A stretch of DNA of 26,942 nucleotides. Origin: an uncultured Bacilli bacterium. Lineage in GTDB: Bacteria > Bacillota_I > Bacilli_A > RFN20 > CAG-449. The position numbers were made by a program, and so were the translations under genes. Position 1 is the first letter of the stretch. Every line of letters starts with the position of its first letter. Where the stretch lies: NCBI GenBank assembly GCA_947593895.1, contig CANQDY010000003.1, positions 1 to 26,942 on the forward strand, read 5' to 3'. Below are positions 8,550 through 16,013 of this stretch, piece after piece. The notes beneath the pieces were generated by a model. The model had not been told where the DNA came from. It searched no databases and was given only the letters and a program-made list of their open reading frames with translations.

Positions 8550-9102
8550 AAAAATAAAACAAGTTGATAAATCATATAAAACACATCTCAACATAAATAA
8601 TCGCATTTAATAGTGATAAATCAAAAAATTAATTATTAATTTATTTTTTATTAATAAAAAAATATATCCAATTATCTATAAATAATCTACAGTGTCTGCT
8701 TTATTAATTAAACCATATACTATTTCTGGTAATAAAAGGGAGCAAATTTAAAATTTTTAACACATTAATTGGCAAAAAATTCTTGAAAATAAAAAATTTT
8801 AATCACTTTCATCAGTTTCTTTATCAATAGAAAATATTGATTTTGTTGAATAGGAAGTGAATTTACTTTAATATAAGGTACTTCAAGATACAAAAAAATA
8901 TAATAAAAATAGCATATAAATTTCGTTAACAAACTTAACTTTGCTACGCTTAATGATTCTTGTTTGTTTGTTCCTATTCATATTTTTAATTGCTATTTAT
9001 TTTCTGTAATTCTTAAATAGCAATTTAGTTAAATTTATCTTATCAAAAGGGATCTTCTTGATTATTAATAAATCTAATATTTCAAAATTCAAGACATTCA
9101 TA
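8550..9102. other. Gene-poor AT-rich region
   Basis: No intact gene is supported. A minus-strand stretch at about 8895-8765 reads 'YLEVPYIKVNSLPIQQNQY' and beyond for about 43 codons with no start or ribosome binding site; it may be another gene scrap. A 10-bp inverted repeat lies at 8990-9023. No RNA gene was recognised. Confidence 0.4.
8990..9023. repeat. 10-bp inverted repeat
   Basis: TTGCTATTTA (8990-8999) and TAAATAGCAA (9014-9023) pair perfectly around a 14-base loop. There is no clear U-run on either side. It could be a weak terminator of the pseudogene transcript or a structural remnant. Confidence 0.5.
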
Positions 9103-9575
9103 TTAAGTGTAATCACTATATGCTTCACGATTATAGGATTTAATGTCTGAAAACATTAAATCTATTTGTTCTTGGGTGATTCCATTTAAAGTTTCATCTG
9201 AGGTAACATAATATCGAAAGAATTTGTGATTTTTTTTCAATCTCAGTTTTTTCTGATGATGAATATGGATGGCAATAGAATACATTTGTCATTACCTCTT
9301 CTAATTCATCTTTTTCAAATCCTTCGGCATCTAGAAATTATATTCTTGGATCTATTAAAATCGCAGAAAAATTTTTCTTGAAATTCTGAATACTTAATAT
9401 CTTTTATAACTTGTTAAATTCATCGACAATTGTCGATGATCTTCTTATCTATTTTTATCAGAGCCTTATTTTGTTACTGCACATTACTCTTAAACTTTAA
9501 AACACACTAAATAAAACAATTTTTTATTAATCTCTAATTTCATCAGGCATATCTTGGAACTTATTAATATTTTTT
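9103..9575 (-). pseudogene. Multiply frameshifted remnant of an unidentified gene
   Basis: Successive minus-strand frames join into one plausible protein of about 150 residues. Segments in order: 'KNINKFQDMPDEIRD', 'KALIKIDKKIIDN', 'IKDIKYSEFQEKF', 'ILIDPRI' stop 'FLDAEGFEKDELEEVMTNV', 'FYCHPYSSSEKTEIEK', then 'NHKFFRYYVTSDETLNGI' through 'YNREAYSDYT' and a TAA at 9103-9105. The last frame change falls in an eight-A tract near 9235; seven A's would restore the frame. At least three other lesions occur (stops near 9470 and 9345, frame changes near 9385 and 9430), so this is real decay rather than one sequencing error. The only complete open frame, 9285-9103, starts inside the remnant without a ribosome binding site. 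The family is not recognised. Confidence 0.65.
9420..9439. repeat. 20-bp perfect palindrome inside the pseudogene
   Basis: TCATCGACAATTGTCGATGA is identical to its reverse complement with no central spacer. It sits where the pseudogene reading frame breaks between the 'KKIIDN' and 'EFNK' segments. It may be a small inverted-duplication scar or a protein binding site. Confidence 0.7.
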
Positions 9576-9590
9576 ACACACTTTTACTTT

Positions 9591-10763
9591 CTAATTTTTG
9601 ATGTTTACTTTTTCTACATCTTGATGTTTTTGATAATAAAGTGTTGCAAATATAAGAATGATTATGCCTAATAATTGTCCAATAGATAAAATTAAATACA
9701 TTATCTCAAAAGAGGTTTTTTGATAAATGTATGGTGCACAAAAATCTCCCATAAAAGCAAAAAGATTGCAACATATTGCTAAAATTAATACTGCTTTAGT
9801 AATCAACCGATTTGGTAAAATTTTCTTTAAATTTTCCATATGTGATGAAAGAAATAATCCCCAGGATAGACCTCTTAAAATTGCACTTATAAATGATTTC
9901 ATCCAAACATTAATATCTAAGAATAAAACAAATGATCTAACAAACATCAAAAAGATTGCAATAAAAAGACTTATTCGATAATTCAATTTTCTTTTTATAA
10001 AATGATTTACAACAAATATTATTATCATTTCTACTAAAATCTCTAAACTAAATATGTATCCCCATTGAGATGTAGTAATACCATAATTTTTAAACATTAA
10101 CGAGATATATGATTCTCCTATATTCCAAGTTCCAAGTGCAAATACATAGAAAAGTAAATATAAAATAAACTCACGATGTTTAAAAATCTCTTTAATCGTA
10201 ATTTTTTCCTTTTTTACCTGATATTCTTCTGGATAAATGAAAAAAAACATTAACTCAACAACTATATAAATTAGTCCGGCAATTAAAAAAACAATTCCAT
10301 AATTTGTTAAGTCAATTAGTTTTCCACCGATAAAAGTACCGATTAAATAACCTAAAGAGCCAAAAAATCTTGTATTTGCATAAATAGTATTTTCTTGATT
10401 AGAAATCTTAACCGCAACACCATCTTGGAAAGAAAAGAAAGTATTATTATGTATAGCAAAAATAATAGTAAATATCAAAACTGCAATATAATTTTTGATA
10501 AAACCCATACTTAACATAACAATCAATTGCATTAGAACAAGAACTCGGACAATTAAAACATTTTTCTTACTATTCCCCGATAGTTTACCATAAATTAAAC
10601 TTCCAAAAATCCCCGCTAAAGGAATTAAACTTAAAAGAATTCCTTTCTTTATTTCTTCAATATTAATTGAACTAAAATATAAAGCTAAAAAAGGAGAAAA
10701 CAAAGCATCTCCTAAAAAACTCAATGTATAAATAAAATTGATTCTAACAATTTGCCTTTTCAT
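9591..10763 (-). CDS. Major facilitator superfamily transporter
   Basis: A 390-residue protein with about 12 hydrophobic helices and a central charged loop near 175-195 ('YPEEYQVKKEKITIKEIFKH'), the standard two-times-six MFS layout. The first loop carries 'GKLSGNSKKN', a degenerate form of the MFS G-x-x-x-D/R motif. 'SLGYLIGTFIGGKLID' is like helix 5. General appearance is closest to MFS_1-like sugar/nucleoside-type permeases; the substrate cannot be inferred. Its ATG (10761-10763) lies inside the 3' end of the upstream ATPase gene, a 20-base overlap in another frame, so translation is probably coupled. A metal- or ion-related job is possible from that link but unproven. The decayed gene starts just downstream of its stop. 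Confidence 0.88.
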   Translation of the reverse strand: MKRQIVRINFIYTLSFLGDALFSPFLALYFSSINIEEIKKGILLSLIPLAGIFGSLIYGKLSGNSKKNVLIVRVLVLMQLIVMLSMGFIKNYIAVLIFTIIFAIHNNTFFSFQDGVAVKISNQENTIYANTRFFGSLGYLIGTFIGGKLIDLTNYGIVFLIAGLIYIVVELMFFFIYPEEYQVKKEKITIKEIFKHREFILYLLFYVFALGTWNIGESYISLMFKNYGITTSQWGYIFSLEILVEMIIIFVVNHFIKRKLNYRISLFIAIFLMFVRSFVLFLDINVWMKSFISAILRGLSWGLFLSSHMENLKKILPNRLITKAVLILAICCNLFAFMGDFCAPYIYQKTSFEIMYLILSIGQLLGIIILIFATLYYQKHQDVEKVNIKN

Positions 10764-13251
10764 GTTTTTTTACAATATAACTTGATATTAATTCTCCAGC
10801 AAAGAAAACAATACAGGAAATCACTACTGATATCACCATTAATATTATTTCATGAACATTCAATTCATATACAAGATAACCAGTAAATTCTGAACCTATT
10901 GGAAGGAAGATACCTAATAAGCCAATTGTAATCATACCACCAAAAACTAAGGCCCGATATAAATTAAAAGGATAACAATAATAAGTTAAAATAATTAGTC
11001 CTAAGAATGACAATGACATTCCACCAACTGTGCAAAGCATTGACTCTCGACAATTTCCAATACCTACTTTACAAGCAATTAAACACATTAACGTAGATAG
11101 AATTAAAGCAATGCCAGCCGGAACACATTTACTAATAACATTAGTCAGAAAGTTACCTTTAACAATTTCTTTGTTTGGTTGCAACGCTAATAAGAAACTT
11201 GGAATTCCAATTACAACTAACTCAATAATCATTAAATGCATTGGTTGATATGGATAGAATGTCGAAATAGTTAGAACTACCGCAAAGATTGTTTTCATTA
11301 AAAATAATGAAGCAACTGCTTGAACATTATTTATTACTCTACGTCCTTCTTCAACAATTTTTGGCATACAAGCAAAGTTTGAATCAATCAATACTAATTG
11401 AGCAACATTTCTGCTGGCTTCTGATCCACTTGCCATTGCAATAGAACAATCTGCTCTTTTCATCGCTAATATATCATTAACTCCATCACCAGTCATTGCA
11501 ACAGTTTTTCCTGCCTTCTTTAACGATTGAATCAATGTTGCTTTTTGTTCTGGTGCAACTCTTCCAAATACACTATATTTTGTTGCCGCTTTAGCAACGT
11601 CATCTAAAGATAATCCTTCCAATGATATATATTTATCTGCATCATCAACACCAACTTGTTTTGCAATTACACTAACAGTAAGTGGATTATCACCAGAAAT
11701 TATTTTAATATCAACATTATTCTCTTTAAACCACTTAATCGTATCATAAGCCTCATCACGAATGTGATCCTTAATTACATAAGCAGCAACAGGATTAGGT
11801 TTTCCAACAATATCTTCATCATTAATTCCATCAACTTTTGCCAGAAGAATTACTCTAAACCCATTAAGAGTTTCTTTTTGCAATCCAACAACAATCGGAT
11901 CATCAGGATCAAGAATAAACTCGGGTGCTCCTATAACAAATGTACCTAAATTTTTAAATTCAACTGCAGATTTTTTTCTTGATGATGAGAAGGCTAATTT
12001 ATTAATAACTTCTAATTTTTTATCAGTTTTATATTTGTCTAAAATTGCTAATGAGGTAGCGTTACGGTCGTCAAATGCATTCATTAAATTATATACAATC
12101 AAATGAGTATCATATTGATTTTGATAAATAATTTCATTTTCAACTTGCATTGTTCCATCGGTAATAGTGCCTGTTTTATCTAAGCACAAAACATTTACTC
12201 TTGCCAACGATTCAACTGAATAAGAATCTTGAACCAAAGCTTTTCTTTGAACTAAGTTAATCATCGCCACAAAAAGGGTTATTGATGTAGTTAAATATAA
12301 ACCTGATGGAATCATTGCTACCATTGAGCCACATACATCGTTAATAATATCTTTAAATGCATTAACATCATTTACGAAATTATAATCTCTCCACCATTTA
12401 AAGAAAAATTCAAAGATTGCTAATGGAATAATTATTATTTGTACATAATGAATGATTTGATTTAAAGTCTTTAAGATTTGAGAATTATTCTTCTTTACTT
12501 TCTTAACTTTACTTTGAAGTTGAGATACGTATGAATCTTTACCCACTCTTTCAACTTTACAATAACAACTTCCGCTTGAAACAAATGATCCGGCGAATAA
12601 TATATCTCCAACATTTTTCTTAACCGGTAATGATTCACCAGTAAGTAAAGATTCATTAACTTCAACTTGTCCTTCAACAATTATTGAATCAGCAGATATT
12701 TTATTTCCATTTGTTAATTGAACTACATCATCTAATACTAAATCATCAACATTAACATCTTGAATAATTCCATCTCTAATAACCGTAGACTTTACATCAG
12801 AAAGAACCGCTAATTTGTCCATTTTAATTTTGGCTCTAATCTCTTGAAATATTCCAATTGCCAAGTTTGCAGTGATAATAACCACAAAAAAACAATTCGT
12901 AATTTTTGCTCCAGTTAAAAGTAAAACTACAGCAATCAAATATAACAAAATATTTAAAAATGTAAATATATTCTTAACAAAAATACCTATATATGTTTTT
13001 TGATTTTTGTCTTTATATTTATTTGATAATCCGTCTTTTTTTCTTTGATTAACTTGCTCTGAAGATAATCCTTTTTCAATACTTGGATTCAATCTTATGA
13101 CAACATTACCATTTTTAAAAAAAGCATTCTTAAATTCGCGAGTTTTTTCAAGATCAGAATAATCTTCTACATCTTCATCAATTATTCTTTTTTTTCCTTT
13201 TTTTATGACTTTAATTTCACGTGTTTCATCAGGGTATTTTTTTCCATCCAT
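10744..13251 (-). CDS. P-type ATPase, CtpE-like HAD family
   Basis: About 835 residues. Visible motifs, counted from the ATG at 13251: TGES (204-207), DKTGT (358-362), nucleotide-domain 'FSSSRKKSAV' (421-430) and 'IGAPE', and TGDGVND (587-593). M6 reads 'IIELVVIGIPSFLLALQPN', characteristic of the CtpE-like branch rather than SERCA-type pumps. M4 reads 'MIPSGLYL', with serine where classical Ca2+ pumps have glutamate. The charged N-terminal cytoplasmic extension of about 50 residues is longer than usual. A GTG nine bases further upstream is in frame, but GAGGTG overlaps it and serves the ATG, so 13251 is the better start. It overlaps the MFS gene by 20 bases. The likely substrate is a divalent cation (Ca2+ for mycobacterial CtpE); uncertain here. 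Confidence 0.88.
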   Translation of the reverse strand: MDGKKYPDETREIKVIKKGKKRIIDEDVEDYSDLEKTREFKNAFFKNGNVVIRLNPSIEKGLSSEQVNQRKKDGLSNKYKDKNQKTYIGIFVKNIFTFLNILLYLIAVVLLLTGAKITNCFFVVIITANLAIGIFQEIRAKIKMDKLAVLSDVKSTVIRDGIIQDVNVDDLVLDDVVQLTNGNKISADSIIVEGQVEVNESLLTGESLPVKKNVGDILFAGSFVSSGSCYCKVERVGKDSYVSQLQSKVKKVKKNNSQILKTLNQIIHYVQIIIIPLAIFEFFFKWWRDYNFVNDVNAFKDIINDVCGSMVAMIPSGLYLTTSITLFVAMINLVQRKALVQDSYSVESLARVNVLCLDKTGTITDGTMQVENEIIYQNQYDTHLIVYNLMNAFDDRNATSLAILDKYKTDKKLEVINKLAFSSSRKKSAVEFKNLGTFVIGAPEFILDPDDPIVVGLQKETLNGFRVILLAKVDGINDEDIVGKPNPVAAYVIKDHIRDEAYDTIKWFKENNVDIKIISGDNPLTVSVIAKQVGVDDADKYISLEGLSLDDVAKAATKYSVFGRVAPEQKATLIQSLKKAGKTVAMTGDGVNDILAMKRADCSIAMASGSEASRNVAQLVLIDSNFACMPKIVEEGRRVINNVQAVASLFLMKTIFAVVLTISTFYPYQPMHLMIIELVVIGIPSFLLALQPNKEIVKGNFLTNVISKCVPAGIALILSTLMCLIACKVGIGNCRESMLCTVGGMSLSFLGLIILTYYCYPFNLYRALVFGGMITIGLLGIFLPIGSEFTGYLVYELNVHEIILMVISVVISCIVFFAGELISSYIVKKHEKANC

Positions 13252-13260
13252 AAGATTCAC

Positions 13261-13284
13261 CTCTTTTGTAGTATAACAAAAGAG
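13261..13284 (-). promoter_or_regulatory. Inverted repeat around a candidate -10 box of the ATPase-MFS operon
   Basis: CTCTTTTGT (13261-13269) and ACAAAAGAG (13276-13284) are perfect 9-base arms. Their 6-base centre is TATACT on the minus strand, preceded by TG one base earlier (extended -10 type). The proximal arm runs into the GAGGTG ribosome binding site. The geometry suits an operator for a dimeric repressor controlling the pump. Confidence 0.5.
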
Positions 13285-13287
13285 AAT

Positions 13288-13316
13288 AAAAAGTGCGATA
13301 TTTCACGCACTTTTAC
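13288..13316 (-). terminator. Terminator after the SpoVIF-like gene
   Basis: On the minus strand AAAAGTGCG and CGCACTTTT form a 9-bp stem with an 8-base loop followed by TTTTTATT. It begins within the stop codon region of the upstream gene and separates it from the ATPase operon. Confidence 0.85.
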
Positions 13317-13552
13317 AAAATATTTTTTAAATCTTTAGGAACTTTATCCTTTTTTATTGCATTTAAAATTTTTTCTTCTTTATCTTTTGAAACATCTTTA
13401 CCAGCTAATCGAGCTACTTCTTTAATTAATTTTCTGATGTTTTTTTCATCAGACAAATCCTGAGTTGAAGCCTTTTTAGCTAATTTAATAATGTCTTCTT
13501 TTTTGACATTTGTCGTCTCCTCGACTTTTGAAAAAATATTTTTTTCTTCCAT
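13313..13552 (-). CDS. SpoVIF-like small protein (stage VI sporulation protein F family)
   Basis: A 79-residue charged helical protein. The order 'FSKVEETTNVKKEDIIKLAKK', a short linker, 'LSDEKNIRKLIKEVARLAGK', then 'VSKDKEEKILNAIKKDKVPKDL' follows the Bacillus SpoVIF pattern (FFxxIEKKTxVNxxDIFxLAN ... FKDExTVRxxIRxVSxxAxxPVSKExEDxIVxxI). In Bacillus this is a late mother-cell factor needed for proper coat and spore assembly. GGTGGAG lies 5 bases before the ATG, which starts 45 bases after the der stop, so it may be read through from cmk-der. A strong terminator follows. The family is recognised from memory. Whether it works in sporulation here or is a retained remnant is unknown. Confidence 0.7.
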   Translation of the reverse strand: MEEKNIFSKVEETTNVKKEDIIKLAKKASTQDLSDEKNIRKLIKEVARLAGKDVSKDKEEKILNAIKKDKVPKDLKNIL

Positions 13553-13597
13553 ATATCTCCACCTAGGCTAATATATGAAAAATAAAGATAAATGTCC

Positions 13598-14905
13598 CTA
13601 TTTACGGGCTCGACAAACAATTTTTAATGGAGAGCCAGTAAATTCAAAACTATCTCTTAATCTATTCTCTATATACCTCTCATATGAAAAATGCATATAA
13701 TCAGGATTATTAACTGAAAGAATAAATGTCGGTGGACAAGTTGAAACTTGCAAGGCAAAATATATTTTTAATCTCCCCCCATTAAAAATTGGTGTTGGAT
13801 TCATAATTTGAGCATCCGCTATAATATCATTTAAAACTGAAGTTCCAACTCTAAAGTTATATGAATTATATGCTAATATAATCTCTGGAAATAAAGTTTG
13901 TATTCGTGATTTATTTTTTGCTGATAAATAAACTATCGGTGCATAATCTAAAAATTTAAATTCTTTGCGAATTTTCTTAGAAAAATCATTCATCGAATTT
14001 TCATTATGCTCTACTAAATCCCACTTATTAACAACAATAATTATCGCTTTGTTTTCTTCCATTGCATATCCAACAACATGCTTATCTTGATTTGTAACTC
14101 CACTTTCAGCGTCAATTACTAGCAATACTATTTGACTTCGATCAATAGAAGAAAGTGCTCTAAGAGCAGAATATTTATCAATTGCTTCATAAATTCGACC
14201 ACGTTTTTTTAATCCGGCTGTGTCAATAACCACATAATTTTGTCCATCTCTCTTGAAAGAAGTATCAATTGAATCACGAGTTGTTCCCTCAATATCAGAA
14301 ACAATTACTCTTTCTTGATTTAAAATTGCATTTGTTAAAGAACTTTTGCCAACATTTGGTCTTCCAATTATAGAAAAACAAATTGCGTTTTCATATATCT
14401 TTTCTTTTTTTTCTGGTAAAAGTTCAATAATTTTATCTAATATATCACCAATGCCAATGCCATGAGTGGATGAAGTTGGAATTGGATCACCAAGTCCTAA
14501 TGCATAAAACTCATTAACTTGATAGAGCATCTCTTTGTTATCAATTTTATTAACAGCCAAAATTACCGGTTTATATGTTTTGTATAACATCTTGCAAATA
14601 AATCGATCATCATCTGTAATTCCAAGTTTTCCATCAGCAACATATAAAATAACATCCGCTTCCTCAATGGCAAGTTCTACTTGAAGGCGAATTTGTTTTT
14701 GAAAAGGAGCGTTCTTTATTTCAATTCCACCAGTATCAATGATTGTAAAATCTTGAGTTAACCAACTTGCTTTACCATAAAGACGATCTCTGGTAATTCC
14801 TGATTCATCATCAACAATGGCATGTCTTTGCCCAATAATTCGGTTAAACAATGTCGATTTACCAACATTTGGAGTACCTACTATAGCGACTATGCCTTTA
14901 TTCAT
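13598..14905 (-). CDS. der: Ribosome biogenesis GTPase Der (EngA)
   Basis: A 435-residue double GTPase needed for 50S subunit assembly. The first G domain shows GTPNVGKS (10-17), DTGG (57-60) and NKID (119-122). The second shows GRPNVGKS (181-188), DTAG (228-231) and NKWD (293-296). A KH-like C-terminal domain ends 'ENRLRDSFEFTGSPLKI'. Length and domain order are normal. Its ATG overlaps the cmk stop by 8 bases (ATGAATAA arrangement), a typical coupled pair in Bacillota. Ends with TAG. Confidence 0.98.
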   Translation of the reverse strand: MNKGIVAIVGTPNVGKSTLFNRIIGQRHAIVDDESGITRDRLYGKASWLTQDFTIIDTGGIEIKNAPFQKQIRLQVELAIEEADVILYVADGKLGITDDDRFICKMLYKTYKPVILAVNKIDNKEMLYQVNEFYALGLGDPIPTSSTHGIGIGDILDKIIELLPEKKEKIYENAICFSIIGRPNVGKSSLTNAILNQERVIVSDIEGTTRDSIDTSFKRDGQNYVVIDTAGLKKRGRIYEAIDKYSALRALSSIDRSQIVLLVIDAESGVTNQDKHVVGYAMEENKAIIIVVNKWDLVEHNENSMNDFSKKIRKEFKFLDYAPIVYLSAKNKSRIQTLFPEIILAYNSYNFRVGTSVLNDIIADAQIMNPTPIFNGGRLKIYFALQVSTCPPTFILSVNNPDYMHFSYERYIENRLRDSFEFTGSPLKIVCRARK

Positions 14906-15566
14906 TTATCGGTCCTACCTTTTCTTCAATGATTTTTATTATTGCGTTAATTGCCTCTTCAATTGACATATATGAAGTATCAACTGCAATTGCATCATCT
15001 GCCTTTTTTAATGGAGCAAATTCACGATGAGAATCAATATAATCTCTTCTTTCTAAATCTTTTTCAACATTTTCTAAAGTACATGGGATTCCTTTAGAAA
15101 TATTCTCTAAAAATCTTCTTTTTGCCCTTTCTTTAACTGAAGCAATTTGAAAAATCTTTACATCTGCATGTGGCAAAACATAAGTTCCAATATCCCTACC
15201 ATCCATAACAATAGAAATGTCTTTAGCCATTTGTCTTTGGATATCGACTAAAAATAATCTTACTCCTTTATTCGCAGCAATATAAGAAACATTATCTACA
15301 ATATCTTGAGTTCTGATCGCAAATGTTACATCTTCTCCATTCAATAAAACTTTTCCATCAATAGATAACGTAATATGAATATTTGGTAAACACTTAACTA
15401 CTTCCTCATCATTTTGACAATTAATACCGTTTTTTAGAGCATACAAAGTAACACAACGGTACATCGCTCCAGTATCAATATAAACAAAGCCTAGTTTTTT
15501 AGCTACACCTTTAGCTACTGTAGATTTTCCAGCCGCACTTGGTCCATCAATTGCAATTGTAATCAT
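14898..15566 (-). CDS. cmk: Cytidylate kinase
   Basis: A 222-residue CMP/dCMP kinase that makes CDP/dCDP from ATP for nucleic acid and lipid precursors. The P-loop GPSAAGKST is at residues 8-16, followed by 'VYIDTGAMYR'. The CMP-binding region holds 'RTQDI', and 'IVMDGRDIGTYVLPHA' is the family signature, with 'RR' pairs in the lid region. The normal length shows the bacterial NMP-binding insert is present. AGGAG lies 6 bases before the ATG. It is 8 bases downstream of the tail-anchored protein gene and overlaps der. Confidence 0.98.
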   Translation of the reverse strand: MITIAIDGPSAAGKSTVAKGVAKKLGFVYIDTGAMYRCVTLYALKNGINCQNDEEVVKCLPNIHITLSIDGKVLLNGEDVTFAIRTQDIVDNVSYIAANKGVRLFLVDIQRQMAKDISIVMDGRDIGTYVLPHADVKIFQIASVKERAKRRFLENISKGIPCTLENVEKDLERRDYIDSHREFAPLKKADDAIAVDTSYMSIEEAINAIIKIIEEKVGPINE

Positions 15567-15574
15567 ATGTACTC

Positions 15575-15946
15575 CTATCTATTTAATAAAACTAAAATTA
15601 TACCAATCAAAAAAACAAGTAAAAGAAGTAAACTACCAAATATTAAGATATATTTCATTATTTTTCTAAATTTAACTTTTTGAGCTTCCTTTTTCTTATT
15701 TTTTATCTCTTCTTGAGAAATCATCACAGTATATTCATCATGCGCTTTAATCAACTGATCAATTGAAATTGACAAAGTTGATTTTTTGATGTGCTCAGTT
15801 TTTAATGTTTCTTCATTCATTGCCACATCATCATCATTATATTCTTCTTCTGGAATCAAATAAGGGTTTTCAAAACGATAAGTATCCATCTGAGCAATTT
15901 CTTCACGATGTTTACGATATTTTTCAACTCTAGATTTAGTTTCCAT
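15575..15946 (-). CDS. Small tail-anchored membrane protein, function unknown
   Basis: 123 residues: a charged cytoplasmic part (1-95) and one strong hydrophobic helix near the C-terminus ('KYILIFGSLLLLLVFLIGII' approximately 98-120) ending NR, so a tail-anchored topology is likely. The N-terminus 'SRVEKYRKHREEIAQM' resembles a basic opening seen in various uncharacterised Bacilli membrane proteins. It is the first gene of a tight run with cmk and der, behind an extended -10 promoter. I do not recognise a characterised family. Possible roles include envelope or division-associated anchoring, but nothing in the sequence decides this. Confidence 0.75.
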   Translation of the reverse strand: METKSRVEKYRKHREEIAQMDTYRFENPYLIPEEEYNDDDVAMNEETLKTEHIKKSTLSISIDQLIKAHDEYTVMISQEEIKNKKKEAQKVKFRKIMKYILIFGSLLLLLVFLIGIILVLLNR

Positions 15947-15978
15947 ATCATTCTGTTTCCTTTCCTATTTCATCATAT

Positions 15979-15987
15979 ATTATAGCA
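15979..15987 (-). promoter_or_regulatory. Extended -10 promoter of the cmk-der operon
   Basis: The minus strand reads TGC-TATAAT here, about 35 bases before the first start codon. No strong -35 is present (TAGAAA 16 bases further upstream is the best), as expected for an extended -10 promoter. Confidence 0.55.
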
Positions 15988-16013
15988 TCAATTTAAAAAA
16001 TTTCTACTACCGA

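Noticed and set aside
8765..8895. Possible remnant of a restriction specificity subunit (text like 'VPYIKVNSLPIQQN')
   Set aside because: Only about 43 codons, no second conserved block and no neighbouring restriction genes; too little to claim.
9103..9285. 60-codon minus-strand open frame as a separate small gene
   Set aside because: Its coding signal continues upstream in other frames across an A8 tract, so it is the 3' end of a pseudogene.
8550..9590. CRISPR array, tRNA or phage remnant in the long gene-poor region
   Set aside because: No regularly spaced repeats, no T-loop GGTTCGAATC-like motif and no integrase or transposase signal were seen; the region reads as decayed genes.
11656..11949. 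97-codon plus-strand open frame, and others like it opposite the P-type ATPases, FAD protein, mscL and tyrS
   Set aside because: They lie entirely opposite well-supported genes, have low-complexity composition and no ribosome binding sites; they are shadow frames.
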